Source: Adiantum capillus-veneris (taxonomy: Eukaryota; Streptophyta; Polypodiopsida; Polypodiales; Pteridaceae). From it: a stretch of DNA of 64,000 bases. The stretch is from the NCBI GenBank assembly GCA_014529385.2, contig CM043965.1, positions 61,893,433-61,957,432 of the forward strand, in the 5' to 3' direction. Shown piece by piece: positions 9,974-21,819 of this stretch (positions are counted from its first letter, which is position 1; each line of letters opens with the position of its first letter). The translations under genes and the position numbers were made by a program. The notes under the pieces were generated by a model. It was not told where the DNA came from and searched no databases. It was given only the letters and a program-made list of their open reading frames with translations.

Positions 9974-10519
9974 TGTCACAAACTGATGACGTGGCCGCCT
10001 GTGCAGGACTCGAGAATTGCACCGACATGCTGATTGTACGGACAATTTCGAAAAACGCGCTGGAATTCGTGTTGACAAGTGGCAGCTGTACGGACGGTAG
10101 TGTACGGACCCGCTTTTTGTGCTAACATTGTTGACGTGGCATTCCATACAGGTTTGTGCAATTTACGTTGGCTAATTTATTAGCAGCTTTTGGGGCTCAA
10201 TGCTTTTGAGTAAGAAGCTTTTAAAATAGAGATTTTTGGGGCTCTGCTTTTAGGCATCCCTTGTACCAATAATTAAGTGGGCTAGGCCTCACTTCTCAGA
10301 GCATCTGGAAGCAGAGTTTGAGAGTGAGCGCCTGCCAACTCTCTTGTACTTTGAACACAGATTAATACAAAAAGAAATATTGAAAGGGGTGCCAGTCTTT
10401 GGGGCCAATACCTCTAGGCACGGAACTATGCCGGACTGTGTCGTCTTTGTGAATTGTTTTGAAGTGAATCTTTGTTGTATCACAGTAGAATCTTGACTTG
10501 GGTGTCCAAGTTTGTTACA
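9974..10519 (+). repeat. Gyp-1a 3' LTR
   Basis: 546 bp, begins TGTCACAAAC and ends GTTACA. It is recognisably the same as the Gyp-1b LTRs (45669-46245 and 51124-51695), sharing blocks such as the run around GGCATCCCTTGTA and CTTGACTTGG. It is visibly diverged from them. Confidence 0.88.
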
Positions 10520-11136
10520 AGACTTCTGGAGCACAGACAAAGAAACAAAAAAGAAAGCCTTTTGTGCGTAAGTCGCTCGAGGAAAAGAAGGTCTTGATGG
10601 TTGAATATAAATGCTTTATATGCGAGCAGCCTGGTCACTTTGCTGCAGATTGTCCACAAAGGAAAAGACCAGCTGACTCAGATGATAAAGAGGACAAGAA
10701 AGGAAAGAAGCCCAAACCCACGGAAGGTTTAATACCAGACATGGTGGGTGACAGGCCAAGCACGGATGCCAGCGAGTTATGCAGAGCATGGGGTAAATTT
10801 AGAGACAAGATGACACTTATTTTCTTTGATCTAGTTGGCAAAGCGAACTTTATATCACCAAAGTTAGCTATGAAGCTGGGCATCAGAGCTGAAGAGATGG
10901 GGCACATGGCAGAGGCAGGGTTGGCATGTGCTGGCCACTCAGAGTCTGTTACTCCCATCATTGGAAAGCTACGTTTGCATATTCATCGTATGTGGACACA
11001 TAAGAGTTCTATATCATGCCATTGGAAGGGTGCGATATGCTGTTGGGAAGTCCGTGGATGTTCCGAACACATGGCGTGCTGGATGTCTGTAACAAAAAGA
11101 TCACCCTTTAGCATAGGGGCAAAACTCATGTTTTGG
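10520..11136 (+). pseudogene. Gyp-E fragment: gag zinc knuckle and protease
   Basis: Reads CFICEQPGHFAADC (perfect CCHC knuckle), then a lysine-rich linker, ELCRAWGKFRDK and the protease core IFFDLVGKANFISPKLAMKL; the expected FDLGA has become FDLVG. It matches the minus-strand Gyp-E copy at 33390-33720, which keeps FFDLGARANFISP. After 11060 the frame drifts and the match ends at about 11136, where repeat R1 starts. Gyp-1a inserted into this element, since Gyp-1a's LTR ends exactly where it begins. Confidence 0.8.
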
Positions 11137-11376
11137 TTTATATAGTGCTTTGATGGTGATGCAGCTAAGCGGTATTGAAACCGGCTCAGTTCCCAAAGTG
11201 TATGGCTTCAAGCGGCAGTCTCCTTGGCTCCATAGGGGGACTGAGTGGGAGAGAGGAGATGAAGAACATCATCATGCATCGTGCAGGTGCACATAGCTCC
11301 TATGTGACGTATACAATGTAAGCGACATGCATTAACAACTCGATATGCCCAAGATCATTTAGCACAATACCCAGAG
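11137..11376 (+). repeat. Direct repeat R, copy 1
   Basis: About 240 bp closely matching 17273-17513 in the same orientation, starting TTTATATAGTGCTTTGATGG and ending near AATACCCAGAG. Ends are not TG...CA. It contains no ORF of note. Confidence 0.85.
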
Positions 11377-11908
11377 CTGCCCGTCAGTTTATTATGGGGT
11401 ACTGTTCCATTTTCAATGCGCCTTTGAGAGGCATTAACAAAGTTATGCTTTAAGGGGTCACTCCCATACAAGAAGAGAAGGGGGGGGGGGGGGGGGGATT
11501 TTAATTATATATTTAAGGGGTTGTGGGGGTAAAGAAGTCCTAAACCCAACCAAAAAAGTGAGGGTTTTATTTTAATTGGGTTCAATATTAGCTGTAGAAG
11601 TACTTAAGTGTGTGTGTGTACCCGCCCTCTCCCAAGCACCATACAAAATGGGTTGATAGTAGGCCCATTGTGAATGGGCGTACTACCTAATCGGAGAAAC
11701 GAGGTTAGTATAGTTGAAATGTAAGCCAGGCCAATCATTTTGAGAAAGAGATTTTATGATTTTGTTAATTATGTCACCTCTTGAATCCATTAAGGCAGAA
11801 TTTGTGGATAAGTATCTTGATATCTTCCCATGCTAAGAAGTAGTTAGAAGAGGAGTACACTATCAAGTATAGGAGGACAATGCAGGTACTAAGAGCATCT
11901 ATATGTGG
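11377..11908. other. Non-coding stretch with an 18-G run
   Basis: Holds an uninterrupted run of 18 G at 11480-11497 and a short GT run near 11610. I see no coding signal. Confidence 0.6.
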
Positions 11909-13381
11909 TCAATTATTGTTCTTCTTTATGAATTCAATGGGTGGGATATCTAATAGGTTCCTCTTCCAAGTAAACCGTTGGTCATAACCTCCCACACAAG
12001 GGTTATGGGTTGATGTATTAAACCCTTGTCCATATGTTGGTTCTATTTTTAGGCAGTTAGGGTAAATATGACTAATTTCTTTTGAGAATGTTTTATTGTT
12101 GAGGCTTAATATGACATCTATATATCTATAAGTGTGTTTGAATAGTGAAAGTTTATAATAGCTGCCTTTTGTCACTCATGGTTTTGAGAAACCATTTGTC
12201 AAAGAAGGCCAAGTATAAATTACACAGGTGAGCAAGAAAAACCCATGGGAATGCCGAGGCTTTGGTTAAAGCACTGTCCTCCAAAGAGAATAGTGCAGTT
12301 ATCAAGGACCCAAGATATATTTTTAAATAGTTTATCCTCATTGAAGTGTAAGGGATGAGAAGATTGTGTTTTCTTAAATCCATCTAGGTTTTTTGGAGAG
12401 AGACATGTAGAAGAAACCATTTTTCCTAGCATGTTTAAAGGCAAGCTTAATCATCTATAATTGAACATCCTTCAATCCTAATTCAGATTCCATGGGTATG
12501 TTCTCATAGCATTGAGTAATATCAGTGTGAAGAGATGGAAAATTTGTTTAGGGAGGTTAAGAGTAACTTCTGTGGAGTTTTTTACTAGCCAAAAAGTGTT
12601 ATGGTGTATTTGGAGAAAGAGCAGATTTTTTGTTTAGAGGTACATACAAATTCAAATTCTAAAAGTACTAAGTCAAGGCAAAGGGTGATATCCTTGGTAA
12701 TGTTAGTAAAAATACCATTTAAGGCATTAGATATCCATCTGAATTTATGCTTGTGTAGTTTATAGGTGGGAAAAAGTACTGAAAGTTTGGTATTTTGAAG
12801 AAAATAGCCTAATTTATTCATATGTTTTGAAATCATATTAATAACCTCATACAGAGAGGTGTTAGTAAGTGGTGTGAATTCCTTCCCAGAAACCCGAGAG
12901 TGACCTATTTTCCAAGCCAATTTTTTGCATAAAAGAGTGGGACAATTTGAACTTTTATCCAGTCCTACTATAAACCAGTCCTGTGAAAGCTCTTGAAATT
13001 CAATAGCCATTTGTGGTGTGATCCATGTGCTTTTAGTAGACAACCATTTATATGGTAAGAGCAAGATTTTTTGAAAAAAGCATTTTTCAATCAATTTCGC
13101 TAAGTCCAGTAGGACCGTCTTCTCCAATCAGAGAGTACTAACAAGGTCAGTTAAACAACTAAGTAAAGCTGATAAATTGACATATGGGTTTTTAGAAAAA
13201 ATGGGTATGTGGTTAATCCTTTAGCTAGGATTTTTCGGACTGTGGTATTCTTAACTAGATCAAGACTACAAGTACAGACATGCTTGCCATAAGTATCAAA
13301 ATCTTTACAAAAAGGGATATATTTATCACAAGCACAATCAGGATCGGCGTTGTGTCGTAAAAAATCATTACTGTAAACCAA
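11909..13381 (-). pseudogene. Penelope-like element reverse transcriptase (degenerate)
   Basis: Read on the minus strand across frames, in order: a cysteine/histidine block, DPDCACDKYIPF...GKHVCTCSLDLVKN..VRKILAKG (13350-13200); DWFIVGLDKSSNCPTLLCKK (about 12990-12930); KLHKHKFRWISNA (about 12770-12725); TDITQCYENIP (about 12525-12490, motif A with its aspartate); SLGIPMGFSCSPV then CNLYLA (about 12270-12200, motif B); and YRYIDVILSLNN (about 12130-12095, motif C). This order and these motifs fit Penelope-like RTs, not LTR or LINE RTs (family knowledge). Motif C reads YIDV, so the second catalytic aspartate is lost. Many frameshifts are present. I could not find a GIY-YIG endonuclease on either side. 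Confidence 0.72.
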
Positions 13382-13570
13382 ATTCTTAATAGTCTGTTGC
13401 TACTTCCAACCAATAAGTACAATATCAAGTATTTCATGGTTTCCAAAAAGTATGTCAAAACACTTACAAAAAATTGTCTTTGGGTGTACCCACTCAGAAG
13501 TTCACTCTGAAAAAGACAATGTTCGTAAATATACTCTTTGCAAGAAGTCTTTTTTGTAAGATGCATCCTT

Positions 13571-15142
13571 TCACAAGGGCCAATAGCAACCTGCACAACA
13601 TAAGTGATCATAAGTCAAGAAGGTTCCGGATAGGAATGTTTCTTCCTCTTCCCCTAGTAAAGCTACGAGATTTTCCTTACTAAAATTAGAGGACGAGCTA
13701 GGTGTCAGAAATGACGTGAATGAATTGGGGGTGGCTAGAGAGTTAGGTCTTCTCAGTGAGGGGGAATCATCATCCTCAATACATGGCTTGAGTAAATTGG
13801 TGATAATCTTAACACCTTTGTAGTTTGCATACATAGTCAAATATGTCCCATGTTCATCAGATTTCAATTCTTTAAGGATATCCAACATAAAATATTGAAA
13901 GCAATTTGAGCAATCACTAATTTTTTAGCTTGGACATCTAACCAAGAACAGATGAGGAATAGATGAAAGTCCACCGTCTTCTTGGGGAAGAGTTGGTCCA
14001 TATGGTTGAGGATAAACTAGATAGCATGGTCAAACTACATAATGATGGATTCGCAAGATGCTTTAGGGTCAAGAAATTTACATGCACATTTAACACACGG
14101 TCAAAAAACATTCCAATTAGATTTCGTGTAGAAGTTAGGATTACTTTTAGCAAACTCCATGTTCCCTTTTGTCCAAATGTATAGATTGGAAGAGCATTTG
14201 GAATGGTCAATAAGTTTAAGGTTGAACGGGGCTTTAATGAGTTCTCCTTTGTCTAAGTACTGTCCTTCTTTCAAAATTTTGAGTCTACAATCCTCAACTG
14301 TGGAGGCAAGAAGATTAGCCAGATAGACCCAGGTTTCACTAAGAATTGGTGCCAGAAAGGCTTTGTTAGGTAAAACCCAGAGCTGATGGTCCACATCAAA
14401 AGATTCAATTTCAATTTGTCTAACTTGTAGGAAAGGAAAAACCTTGGACACTTTGGGTACCATTTCCAAGAGACTAGAGCCACTAAGGGAGCAAAGATTG
14501 TTTTGAAATTCCTTGACAGCTTCAAGTGTTGCACTATCTCTGCAAAAGATATCACCGGTTTGATGGACTATTGGAGCAGCAGGGGTACTGATAAAAGAAG
14601 GATTGAGGCCACATAATTTTTTCAGAAAGTTAGATAATTCAGCCCCAAAAGAAGAAAATAAGACCAGCTCTTGCTGAAACTGTACAAAAAGTACAGGTAG
14701 TTGGGCTATGTAGTGGGAAATCATATTAACCCCATATGGAGTTCTTGTCCAGGGTAGCTAGAATCTTGACCCAATCATTGAAAGACAGCATGTGTAAGAG
14801 AGATAGCTTTTTATCTGAGGCAAGAGACAAATCATATATTAATTGACAAGTATCGAGACTGCCAATACATCTTAGGACAAGAGAGGTAGCCACAGAGAGG
14901 GCTCATAAGATAGTTCCAGGCCTAGACAAAATTATTAGTAAGTCAGTAATATGTAACACAACATTTGGCCCGTCAAGCCAAAAAAGGTCTAGTTCTAATA
15001 GCCAAGGTTTTTTTTTTGGAGAATTGTCCTTTAGGTAAAACCTAATTTGTTCTAAAATCCTTGTATGCTTCTCCAGGCCTTGCTTTACTCTCATGCGAGC
15101 TGTCAGTTTGAAATGTTTGTGATCTTGAAAGAAAATATACAA
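13571..15142 (-). pseudogene. Possible N-terminal region of the Penelope-like element
   Basis: Minus-strand open stretches at 14903-15142, 14101-14724 (207 residues) and 13571-13888 lie directly upstream of the RT and in the same orientation. Composition is protein-like rather than repetitive, but I recognise no domain. It may encode the N-terminal portion of the element protein. The alternative is unrelated sequence. No tRNA-primed LTR features are visible. Confidence 0.35.
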
Positions 15143-17272
15143 TTAGTCTTGTAGATTGGGCTTGCAATTCTTAAACCGGCAAAGTCAGAGACTATAATAG
15201 CCGTGAGTAGGTATCCAAAACATTAGCCTATGCAGGACCACCTAACACCTGCCAACCAAAAAAGGATTTATAGGCAGTGGGTCCAACCTAGAACTAAAAT
15301 TCAAACTAGTTTCCAAAGCTAGCGTCCTCGTTTTTCCAAAAATAATGGAAGAACCTTATGTATAGGACGTGTGTGTAGCTGTTTTTACTTACATAATAAG
15401 ACATAAATGAACTTTACCATTCAAAAGACGGCTTGCTTTAGAGAAAAGGAAATGATTAGTACAAAAAAAACTCAATCTTAGAATTATCTTTGTACATGGC
15501 ATATAAGAATGAGGCCTCATTCTAGTATACAATGATAGTAACCCATTAAAGAAGTACTTCCCAAGTAGTATGAGCCAGTGTAATCATGGACAGACATTTG
15601 CTTCAAGCTAAAAATATTCAAGAAAGGATAGAGTCCTCACGTGCATCCATTCAAACAAGACAACAATTACATTAGTCTTGAATGCGTTTTACAGGTGTGT
15701 CAATGGACTATATCAGCTGTTGTTATCCATGTCCAATTTTACAACTTTTTTTACTTTAAAAAAAAGTCCAAACTGTACACGTTTTTTTTTATAAAAATAT
15801 ATCTTTTTTTACCTTGTAAGAAAGGCCATTACCTCTTCTTTTTATGGTATTTTTTATATGTATGGTTTCAATATAGCCCAATTTTTAATAGTTCTTAAAT
15901 AGATATTTACATATGTATCATTTTGATCAGAAGTCCACCACCCCTGTTGATCCAAGTGACTCAATATCACCATTAGTTTCAAAGTTATTTTGTGCCTACT
16001 TCCCAATCATACACCATCAAGATTTTCTATAGAAAGTTTGTCATTCTTTTACTAACAGTGGAGAAATTGGTCAGACAACTCTTCTAGACTAATCAGTAAA
16101 ATGTGCTATACTTCTTAACACTTACATCTTTGAAATTATTTAGTCAAAATAGTAACTTTGTCCTTAGCATTATATACAACTTTAAAATACATGTTGTTAT
16201 ACTTCAAATAATTTGTCTGTTGCTTGGCTTTAGGCAAAACAGAACTCAGCTAAGCATACCCCACATCCTCTACCTTTAGTTTGAGTGAGAGGAACCAAAA
16301 TTATATACCAAAACTATATACTTGAGTATTCATACACCATTCCTTAAGTAAAAAAGAAATTCATTAAATTCATACTGATCAATTACTACATGGTTAAAAA
16401 ACCACCATCATGGTATGCAATGTGACCTAGATCTCAGTGTGCAGTTTATATTATCAATGTGACACCAAAATTGTGCTAGCAGCCCAACAAAAAACCATGC
16501 ATCAAATGCAACAAGGGCTCATCAAACCCGACCCCCCATTTTTTTGAACAGTTTATCCTAAAATTATCAGCCAAAATATACCACTGGTGTATTTGGATTT
16601 TTAAAAACGGCATCAGCGGCTACTTCTTGTAGCTAATTGCCAAATTTTGTTGAGTTAGTACGTAGATCTTTGAGCCAAAAACCAAGGCATCAGGCTTAAT
16701 CATGCTTACCCGTGAAGTGCATGGGTACGACTTAATGCCAATTATCTCAAAACAACAAAAAGATGGTTTAATAAAAACCCCAGTTTTTTTTCTTAAAACG
16801 CCAGCCAACACATTGGTGTGAAGCTATCTACACTTGTGTAATAATAAAGCTCAAGGCATGTGAAGAAAGGCATTCATGGATCCTTGAAATACTCATTTAT
16901 CTGCCTAAACCAAGTGCCATTTATGCCTGAAGTCAAACCAAATCTAAAGAAATTTTGTCGACTACTGTATAAAAACCACCTGCGTAAAAAAACCGAGAGA
17001 AAGTACGGAGTGGTTTCTAATACACATGGTTGTTAAATATCAAGCCAAACCATTTTCCTGGACATCATATGAAAACAAGAACGCCTGGTGCAAGAAAACC
17101 AGTAATTTTTACATGTTTTTGTACAGAATGCGGACTTGAGAAGTACCCTCTTTTGCCACTAGCTCCATGGTTAACGAGTAGGCAAGCTTCCAATACAAAC
17201 CCTCAATCTCTCTTTACCAAGACAAAACACCATGCAAAGAGACTAAGTGAGGGGCTTAGGTCCATCCTTCCC
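15143..17272. other. AT-rich non-coding stretch
   Basis: About 2.1 kb. Short open frames show no recognisable domain. Homopolymer A and T runs are frequent (for example 15757-15800). No LTR ends, tandem repeats or terminal inverted repeats were seen. Confidence 0.5.
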
Positions 17273-17513
17273 TTTATATAGTGCTTTGATGGTGATGCAG
17301 ACCAGCAATATTGAAACCGGCCCAGTTCCCAAAGTGTATGGCTTGAAGCAGTAGCCGGCTTGGCCCCATAGGGGGACTGAGTGGGAGAGAGGAGATGAAG
17401 AACATCATCATGCATCATGCGGGTGCAGAAAGCTCCTATGTGAGGTATATACTGTAAGCAACAGGCGTGAACAACTCAATATGCCCAAGATCATTTAACA
17501 CAATACCTAGAGG
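17273..17513 (+). repeat. Direct repeat R, copy 2
   Basis: Second copy of the 240-bp repeat at 11137-11376, same orientation, about 6.1 kb apart, with the Penelope-like element in between. It could be a terminal repeat of that element or an independently dispersed repeat. Confidence 0.85.
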
Positions 17514-18181
17514 TCCATGTGCTCCACACTATGGACATATCTCCATGTCTGCATTCTCCCCTCTAAACAAAATCACTAGGGCAAGTATGAATGGACTTAT
17601 AATCCATCTCTAACAATAATAGAACCTTTCTTGTATCATCCCTTGAGTCTAGCCTTGCAATGCTTGATTTTTATCCTTAAGAAATTTTCTTAATGAAAAG
17701 AAATAGCATAACATCCAAGAATAGTCATTGTGTAATGAGTTGAACAAACTTAAAAACTCACCTAAATAGGTTTGAGATGCTAGTGTTTCTCCACTCAATT
17801 TTTGCTTGCTCAAGAGAATCTTTAATCTAGACACCCTTACTCCCTCATAGAGTGAAGTGTTGGCCTCATGCTACATGTCATTGTATGCAAGCCTGTTTGT
17901 CCCCATGATTGTGGCAATTATCTCATGAAACTCTCACTCAAACATTTCCTCATCCAAGAGGCATTGATCGCCTCTTGCAATATCCAAACCAAAGGTAATT
18001 AAGACACATGTGCCATGTTCTGTGTTTAAGTGGATTTCGTGTAGACACACTTTTTAGGTTGCAAAATTGTTGCCCGATGTCCATCATCGGCATTATTCAA
18101 CACATAAAATGGACAATACATGCATAAAATGCATTATAGTTCTTTGGCCCAAACACGTGGAGGACAATACATGCATAAAAT
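17514..18181 (-). other. Weak gag-like trace
   Basis: The minus-strand frame at 17649-17834 reads SRLKILLSKQKLSGET and YLGEFLSLFNSL, reminiscent of copia (UBN2-type) gag helices. There is no knuckle or protease nearby, so this is only a suggestion of a very old copia remnant. Confidence 0.25.
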
Positions 18182-18360
18182 GGGAATAGTGGGGATTGAA
18201 GCAATTTGAATTGGATGAATTGTGGTTTTGAATAATTTAGTATGTGCAATGGGAATAGTGGGGATTGAAGCAATTTGAATTGGATGAATTGTGGTTTTGA
18301 ATAATTTAGTATGTGCAATGGGAATAGTGGGGATTGAAGCAATTTGAATTGGATGAATTC
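18182..18360 (+). repeat. 69-bp tandem repeat, about 2.6 copies
   Basis: Units start at 18182, 18251 and 18320 with GGGAATAGTGGGGATTGAAG and are virtually identical. The third unit is cut after about 40 bp. Confidence 0.9.
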
Positions 18361-18489
18361 TTGAGGGAGTTTGCCAATTGATTGGTTCTCTTGGATACAT
18401 ACTTTGACTTGCTACCATGATGATTTGAGACATTATCATTGGTGAAAATAGCACAAAACTAGGGTTGACTCCAAAATTATTTTTGAACC

Positions 18490-19328
18490 TTAAACTAGCG
18501 CCTAAACCCCTAAACTAACTCCAAAATAGACTAATATAGATCCTAAACCATAAACTAACTCTATAATGTAAGTCATCCCTAAGCTTTAAAACACTAAGCC
18601 ACAAATTTAAACTAACCTTAATCTCAAAACCAATCATAAATCCTAAACTAACTTTAAACCTTAATTTAGCGATTAATTTTTTAAAACCTCAAAAGAACTC
18701 TAAATTAAAATACATTAAATAATAAATTCTTAACAATAACCTAACACTAAACCCTAAAGCCAAATCTAATTCTAAATCCTAAACTAATTTTAACCTTAAT
18801 ATATCTCCTAATATCTAAAAATATTAAAACTAACTCTAAACTATATTACACTAAATCCTAACTCCTTAAACTGTAATCTAAATGGAAACTTTAAAGCATT
18901 AAATGCCAAAATCTAAACAAGTCTTAAATTTTGAACTAATCAAAAACTAAATAAGAAATTTGAACTTAACAAAACATAATTAACACAAACTTAGTTACAA
19001 GTTAATTATACTAAACCAAACTAATTAAATAGTAACTAGTAATCAAATATCATATTGAATATAAGAAATCATAATTATTGCACATTTCTACAAATAATAG
19101 CTCAAATCCATCAAAAAAGATATAAAAATCATATTTTTTTCCTTTATGCATGTTTCTTTCTTTGTGTATGTACATGTGTGTGCGTACTAAATCAAAACTA
19201 CTTAAACAACAAGTACTCAAATAGAAAAGGGGAAATGAAAAAAATCCCTAATCAGGAAAAAATCTATTTTTTTTCTAAAATTCTTAATAGAAAAAATCTA
19301 TTTTTTGCCTCTATGCATGTTTCTTTGG

Positions 19329-19365
<37 letters not shown>

Positions 19366-19495
19366 CTACTACTACTTATTTTTGTGTATGCATGTGCATG
19401 TGTGTGTGCGTGCTTGGGAAGAAAAGAGAAACAACAAGAGAGTTTAAAGGGGGGCGGGGGGGGGGGAGCTTGGGTTATGTGAGGTCTATACATAT

Positions 19496-19579
<84 letters not shown>

Positions 19580-19604
19580 CACGAGCTCAAAATGAGCTAG
19601 CAAG
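18490..19604 (+). repeat. Dispersed repeat Y, plus-strand copy (left part)
   Basis: About 550 bp of degenerate CTAAACT/TTAAAC-rich sequence, then an AT-rich section with a GT run (19333-19361) and an 81-bp CT run (19497-19577). It matches 52165-53285 in inverted orientation. The copy is interrupted at 19604 by Copia-A and resumes at 24369-24480. It has no coding capacity beyond microsatellite-derived frames. Confidence 0.85.
19497..19577 (+). repeat. (CT)n microsatellite
   Basis: 81 bp of uninterrupted CT. Apparent serine-leucine ORFs across it are artefacts. Confidence 0.97.
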
Positions 19605-19830
19605 TGTTGGAATTAAGGTTGCAGAGAAATGCACACAGCTTGGAGAAGACGAAGGAAGCTCAAGTCACGCAATAGAGAGTGTGTTACTTAGTGTGCAATG
19701 GAAAGATAGATAGCCCTAGAGTGATGGGCGTATATACAATGCACGGGGGAAAAACCTCCTAAAGAGGGAAAAAGTGCCCCGGCGGTCCTAGTGTGTTCAC
19801 ACACATCACTACCAAATGCATATGGTAGCA
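19605..19830 (-). repeat. Copia-A 3' LTR and polypurine tract
   Basis: 226 bp at the left end. On the minus strand it is preceded by a TCAAGGGGGGATT tract (19831-19845). It matches 24137-24363. Confidence 0.92.
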
Positions 19831-19859
19831 AATCCCCCCTTGAGTGATGCGGTGAACAA

Positions 19860-21819
19860 GAGCTGGCACATGAGTAAAGGGAAGTGCCATACCCTGAGGA
19901 CATGATCAATCCACAAAGGGGAGTAAGCCCAAAGCTTTGCAGAAAGCTTCAAGCTTCTCACGAGACAATGCCTTTGTGAAAAGTTGTGCAAGGTTGTCCT
20001 GTGTTGGCACATAAGCCAAGATGATCTCTCCTGTTGAGAGCCTCTCCTGACATAGTGGTAATGCACCTCAATGTGCTTTGTGCGAGCATGAAAAACTGGG
20101 TTCCTCGCAACTGCCAATGCACTCTGACTAGCACTGTAGATAGTGTTGGCAATGTCCTGCCCAACACCCAAATCAGCCGTAAGGAATCTGAGCCATACAC
20201 ACTCAATCGTAGCTGTGAAGACACTCAACCGTAGCCTCACAACTAGAAGTGGCCACAATAGGTTGCTTCTTGCTCAACCACGATATACATGAACTGCCAA
20301 GCATGAAACAAAAACCACTTGTGGACACTCTTGTGTCAAAACAACCAGCCCAATCTAAGTCCAAAAAAGCATGTAAGTCTGGCTGCAATGATCCCCCCTT
20401 GGGATAAAACAAGCCAACATGTAAAGTGCCACTAAGGTAGAGAAAAATCCTCTTGACAGCCTGCCAATGCTTACACCCTTGGCTATGCATAAATCTAAGG
20501 ACTTGTGAGACTGCAAGCTGAATATTGGGCCTCATGTTGCATACATAAATGAGGCAGCCAAGAGCAATTTGGTAATAAGTGACATCGGCATGATTGCCAG
20601 CATCATGTAGACTCAACTTTAAACCTGTTTCCATGGGAGTGGCAATAGGTTTGCAATCCTCAAGTCCAAACTTACATAGCAATGTCTCAATGTAACTTTT
20701 TTGACACAAGGCAATACCACCATCACACTGCTTAAACTGTATACCCAAGTAATGATGCAACAACCCCAAATCTTTCATCTTGAAAGTAGCATTCAAATCA
20801 GCCTTAAATTCAGCAATATGTCTCTCATTTGGTCCAATGACCAGCAAATCCTCAACATAAAGAACCACAATGAGAAGTATATCACCCTCACGCTTTACAT
20901 ACAACGTGCTTTTTGTTGGACTGTTATAAAAGCCTTGTTTGACCAAATGAGTGTCAGCTTTCTCAAACCAAGCACGAGGAGATTGCTTCAACCCATACAA
21001 AGCCTTCTTAAATTTGCACACTTTGTCCTCTTGTCTTTTCTTGACAAAACCGCGAGGCTGCATTACATAAACTTCCTCAAATATGTCACCATTCAAGAAA
21101 GCAGTAACAACGTCTGATTAATGTACATCCCAACCAAAATGAGATGCCAATGCACATAGAAAACGCACAATAGTCATACGACAAGTGGGAGCAAAAGTCT
21201 CTTCATAATCTATGCCCTTTGCATAACCCTTTGCAACAATTCGAGCCTTATGGTGATCGATCTTACCATTCGGCTTGCGTTGCAACTTGTAAACCCACTT
21301 TGTACCAATGGCCTTTTTTCCAGGAGGCAAATCAAATAAAGTCCATGTGTCATTTTCTATAAGTGCATCATATTCTGATTGCATGGCAGCCATCCAATTT
21401 TCTGAATTCTGTGCTTCATCAAAAGATAGAGGTTCCTCAATATCATGTAAGCTTGACACAGCCAAAGCATAACAATCTGATGCATAAGATGCATGGAAAG
21501 AGCCTGAACGAGTACGACTAGACAAAGGTGCATCCAATTTACTGTCATGCAATGTATGCACCAGCCATTTTGGCATACCTCTAGCCTGCTCATTTTCAAC
21601 CCTTTCCTCATCAAGTACATCATGTACATATGGATCAGTAATAGGCTGATCTATAACATTTTCAGAAACCCCCATAGGCTGTATATTTGCCTCATTGGAA
21701 TTTACATTCGTATTTCCACCACTGAAAAGAGGCAACAAAGTGTCATTAATCACATGTGAGCTTACATTACTGTCTCTAGTACATGACAGCAAGGGATGAA
21801 CGGAATCTTCCACAAACAC
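19860..21819 (-). pseudogene. Copia-A reverse transcriptase and RNase H
   Basis: 21118-21819 gives the RT start (WMAAMQSEYDALIENDTW, KKAIGTKWVYKLQRK, IVAKGYAKGIDYEETF). 20203-21096 gives EVYVMQPRGF, YGLKQSPRAWFEKA, catalytic VLYVEDLLV, LGLLHHYLGIQF and RNase H elements (DLDWAGCFDTRVSTSGF). 19809-20258 holds the RNase H end (SASQSALAVARNPVFHARTK). The RT motif reads YVED where YVDD is usual, so the first catalytic aspartate is replaced. Two frameshifts break the chain. Confidence 0.85.

Larger units (their letters stand above)
568..10519 (+). mobile_element. Gyp-1a: 5'-truncated Ty3/gypsy chromovirus, split by Copia-B
   Basis: Order along the plus strand is gag zinc knuckle, protease, reverse transcriptase, [Copia-B 2216-7736], RNase H, integrase, chromodomain, polypurine tract and 3' LTR. 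This is the Ty3/gypsy order. The chromodomain-like tail at 9240-9400 identifies a chromovirus. The copy starts mid-gag at the J1 junction and has no 5' LTR here. It lies in a Gyp-E fragment that resumes at 10520. It carries frameshifts, stops, a 108-bp tandem duplication and an integrase core deletion, so it cannot be autonomous. The full-length relative is Gyp-1b at 45669-51695. Confidence 0.85.

Noticed and set aside
10289-10540. Minus-strand and alternative-frame ORFs inside Gyp-1 LTRs (also 9929-10161, 45579-46265, 51049-51594)
   Set aside because: They are shadows of LTR sequence shared by all copies, with no protein-like conservation.
13255-13611. GIY-YIG endonuclease of the Penelope-like element
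   Set aside because: I looked for the paired GIY and YIG strands with a following arginine helix in all minus-strand frames here and at 11377-11908; nothing convincing.
11137-17513. R1 and R2 as the LTRs of one 6.4-kb retrotransposon
   Set aside because: Ends are not TG...CA, no PBS or polypurine tract adjoins them, and R1 begins where Gyp-E homology ends.
19305-19595. Long serine/leucine or arginine/glutamate ORFs across CT/GA and GT/CA runs (also 35743-36597, 44415-45050, 53880-54222)
   Set aside because: They arise only from translating dinucleotide repeats, exist on both strands and have no flanking domain.
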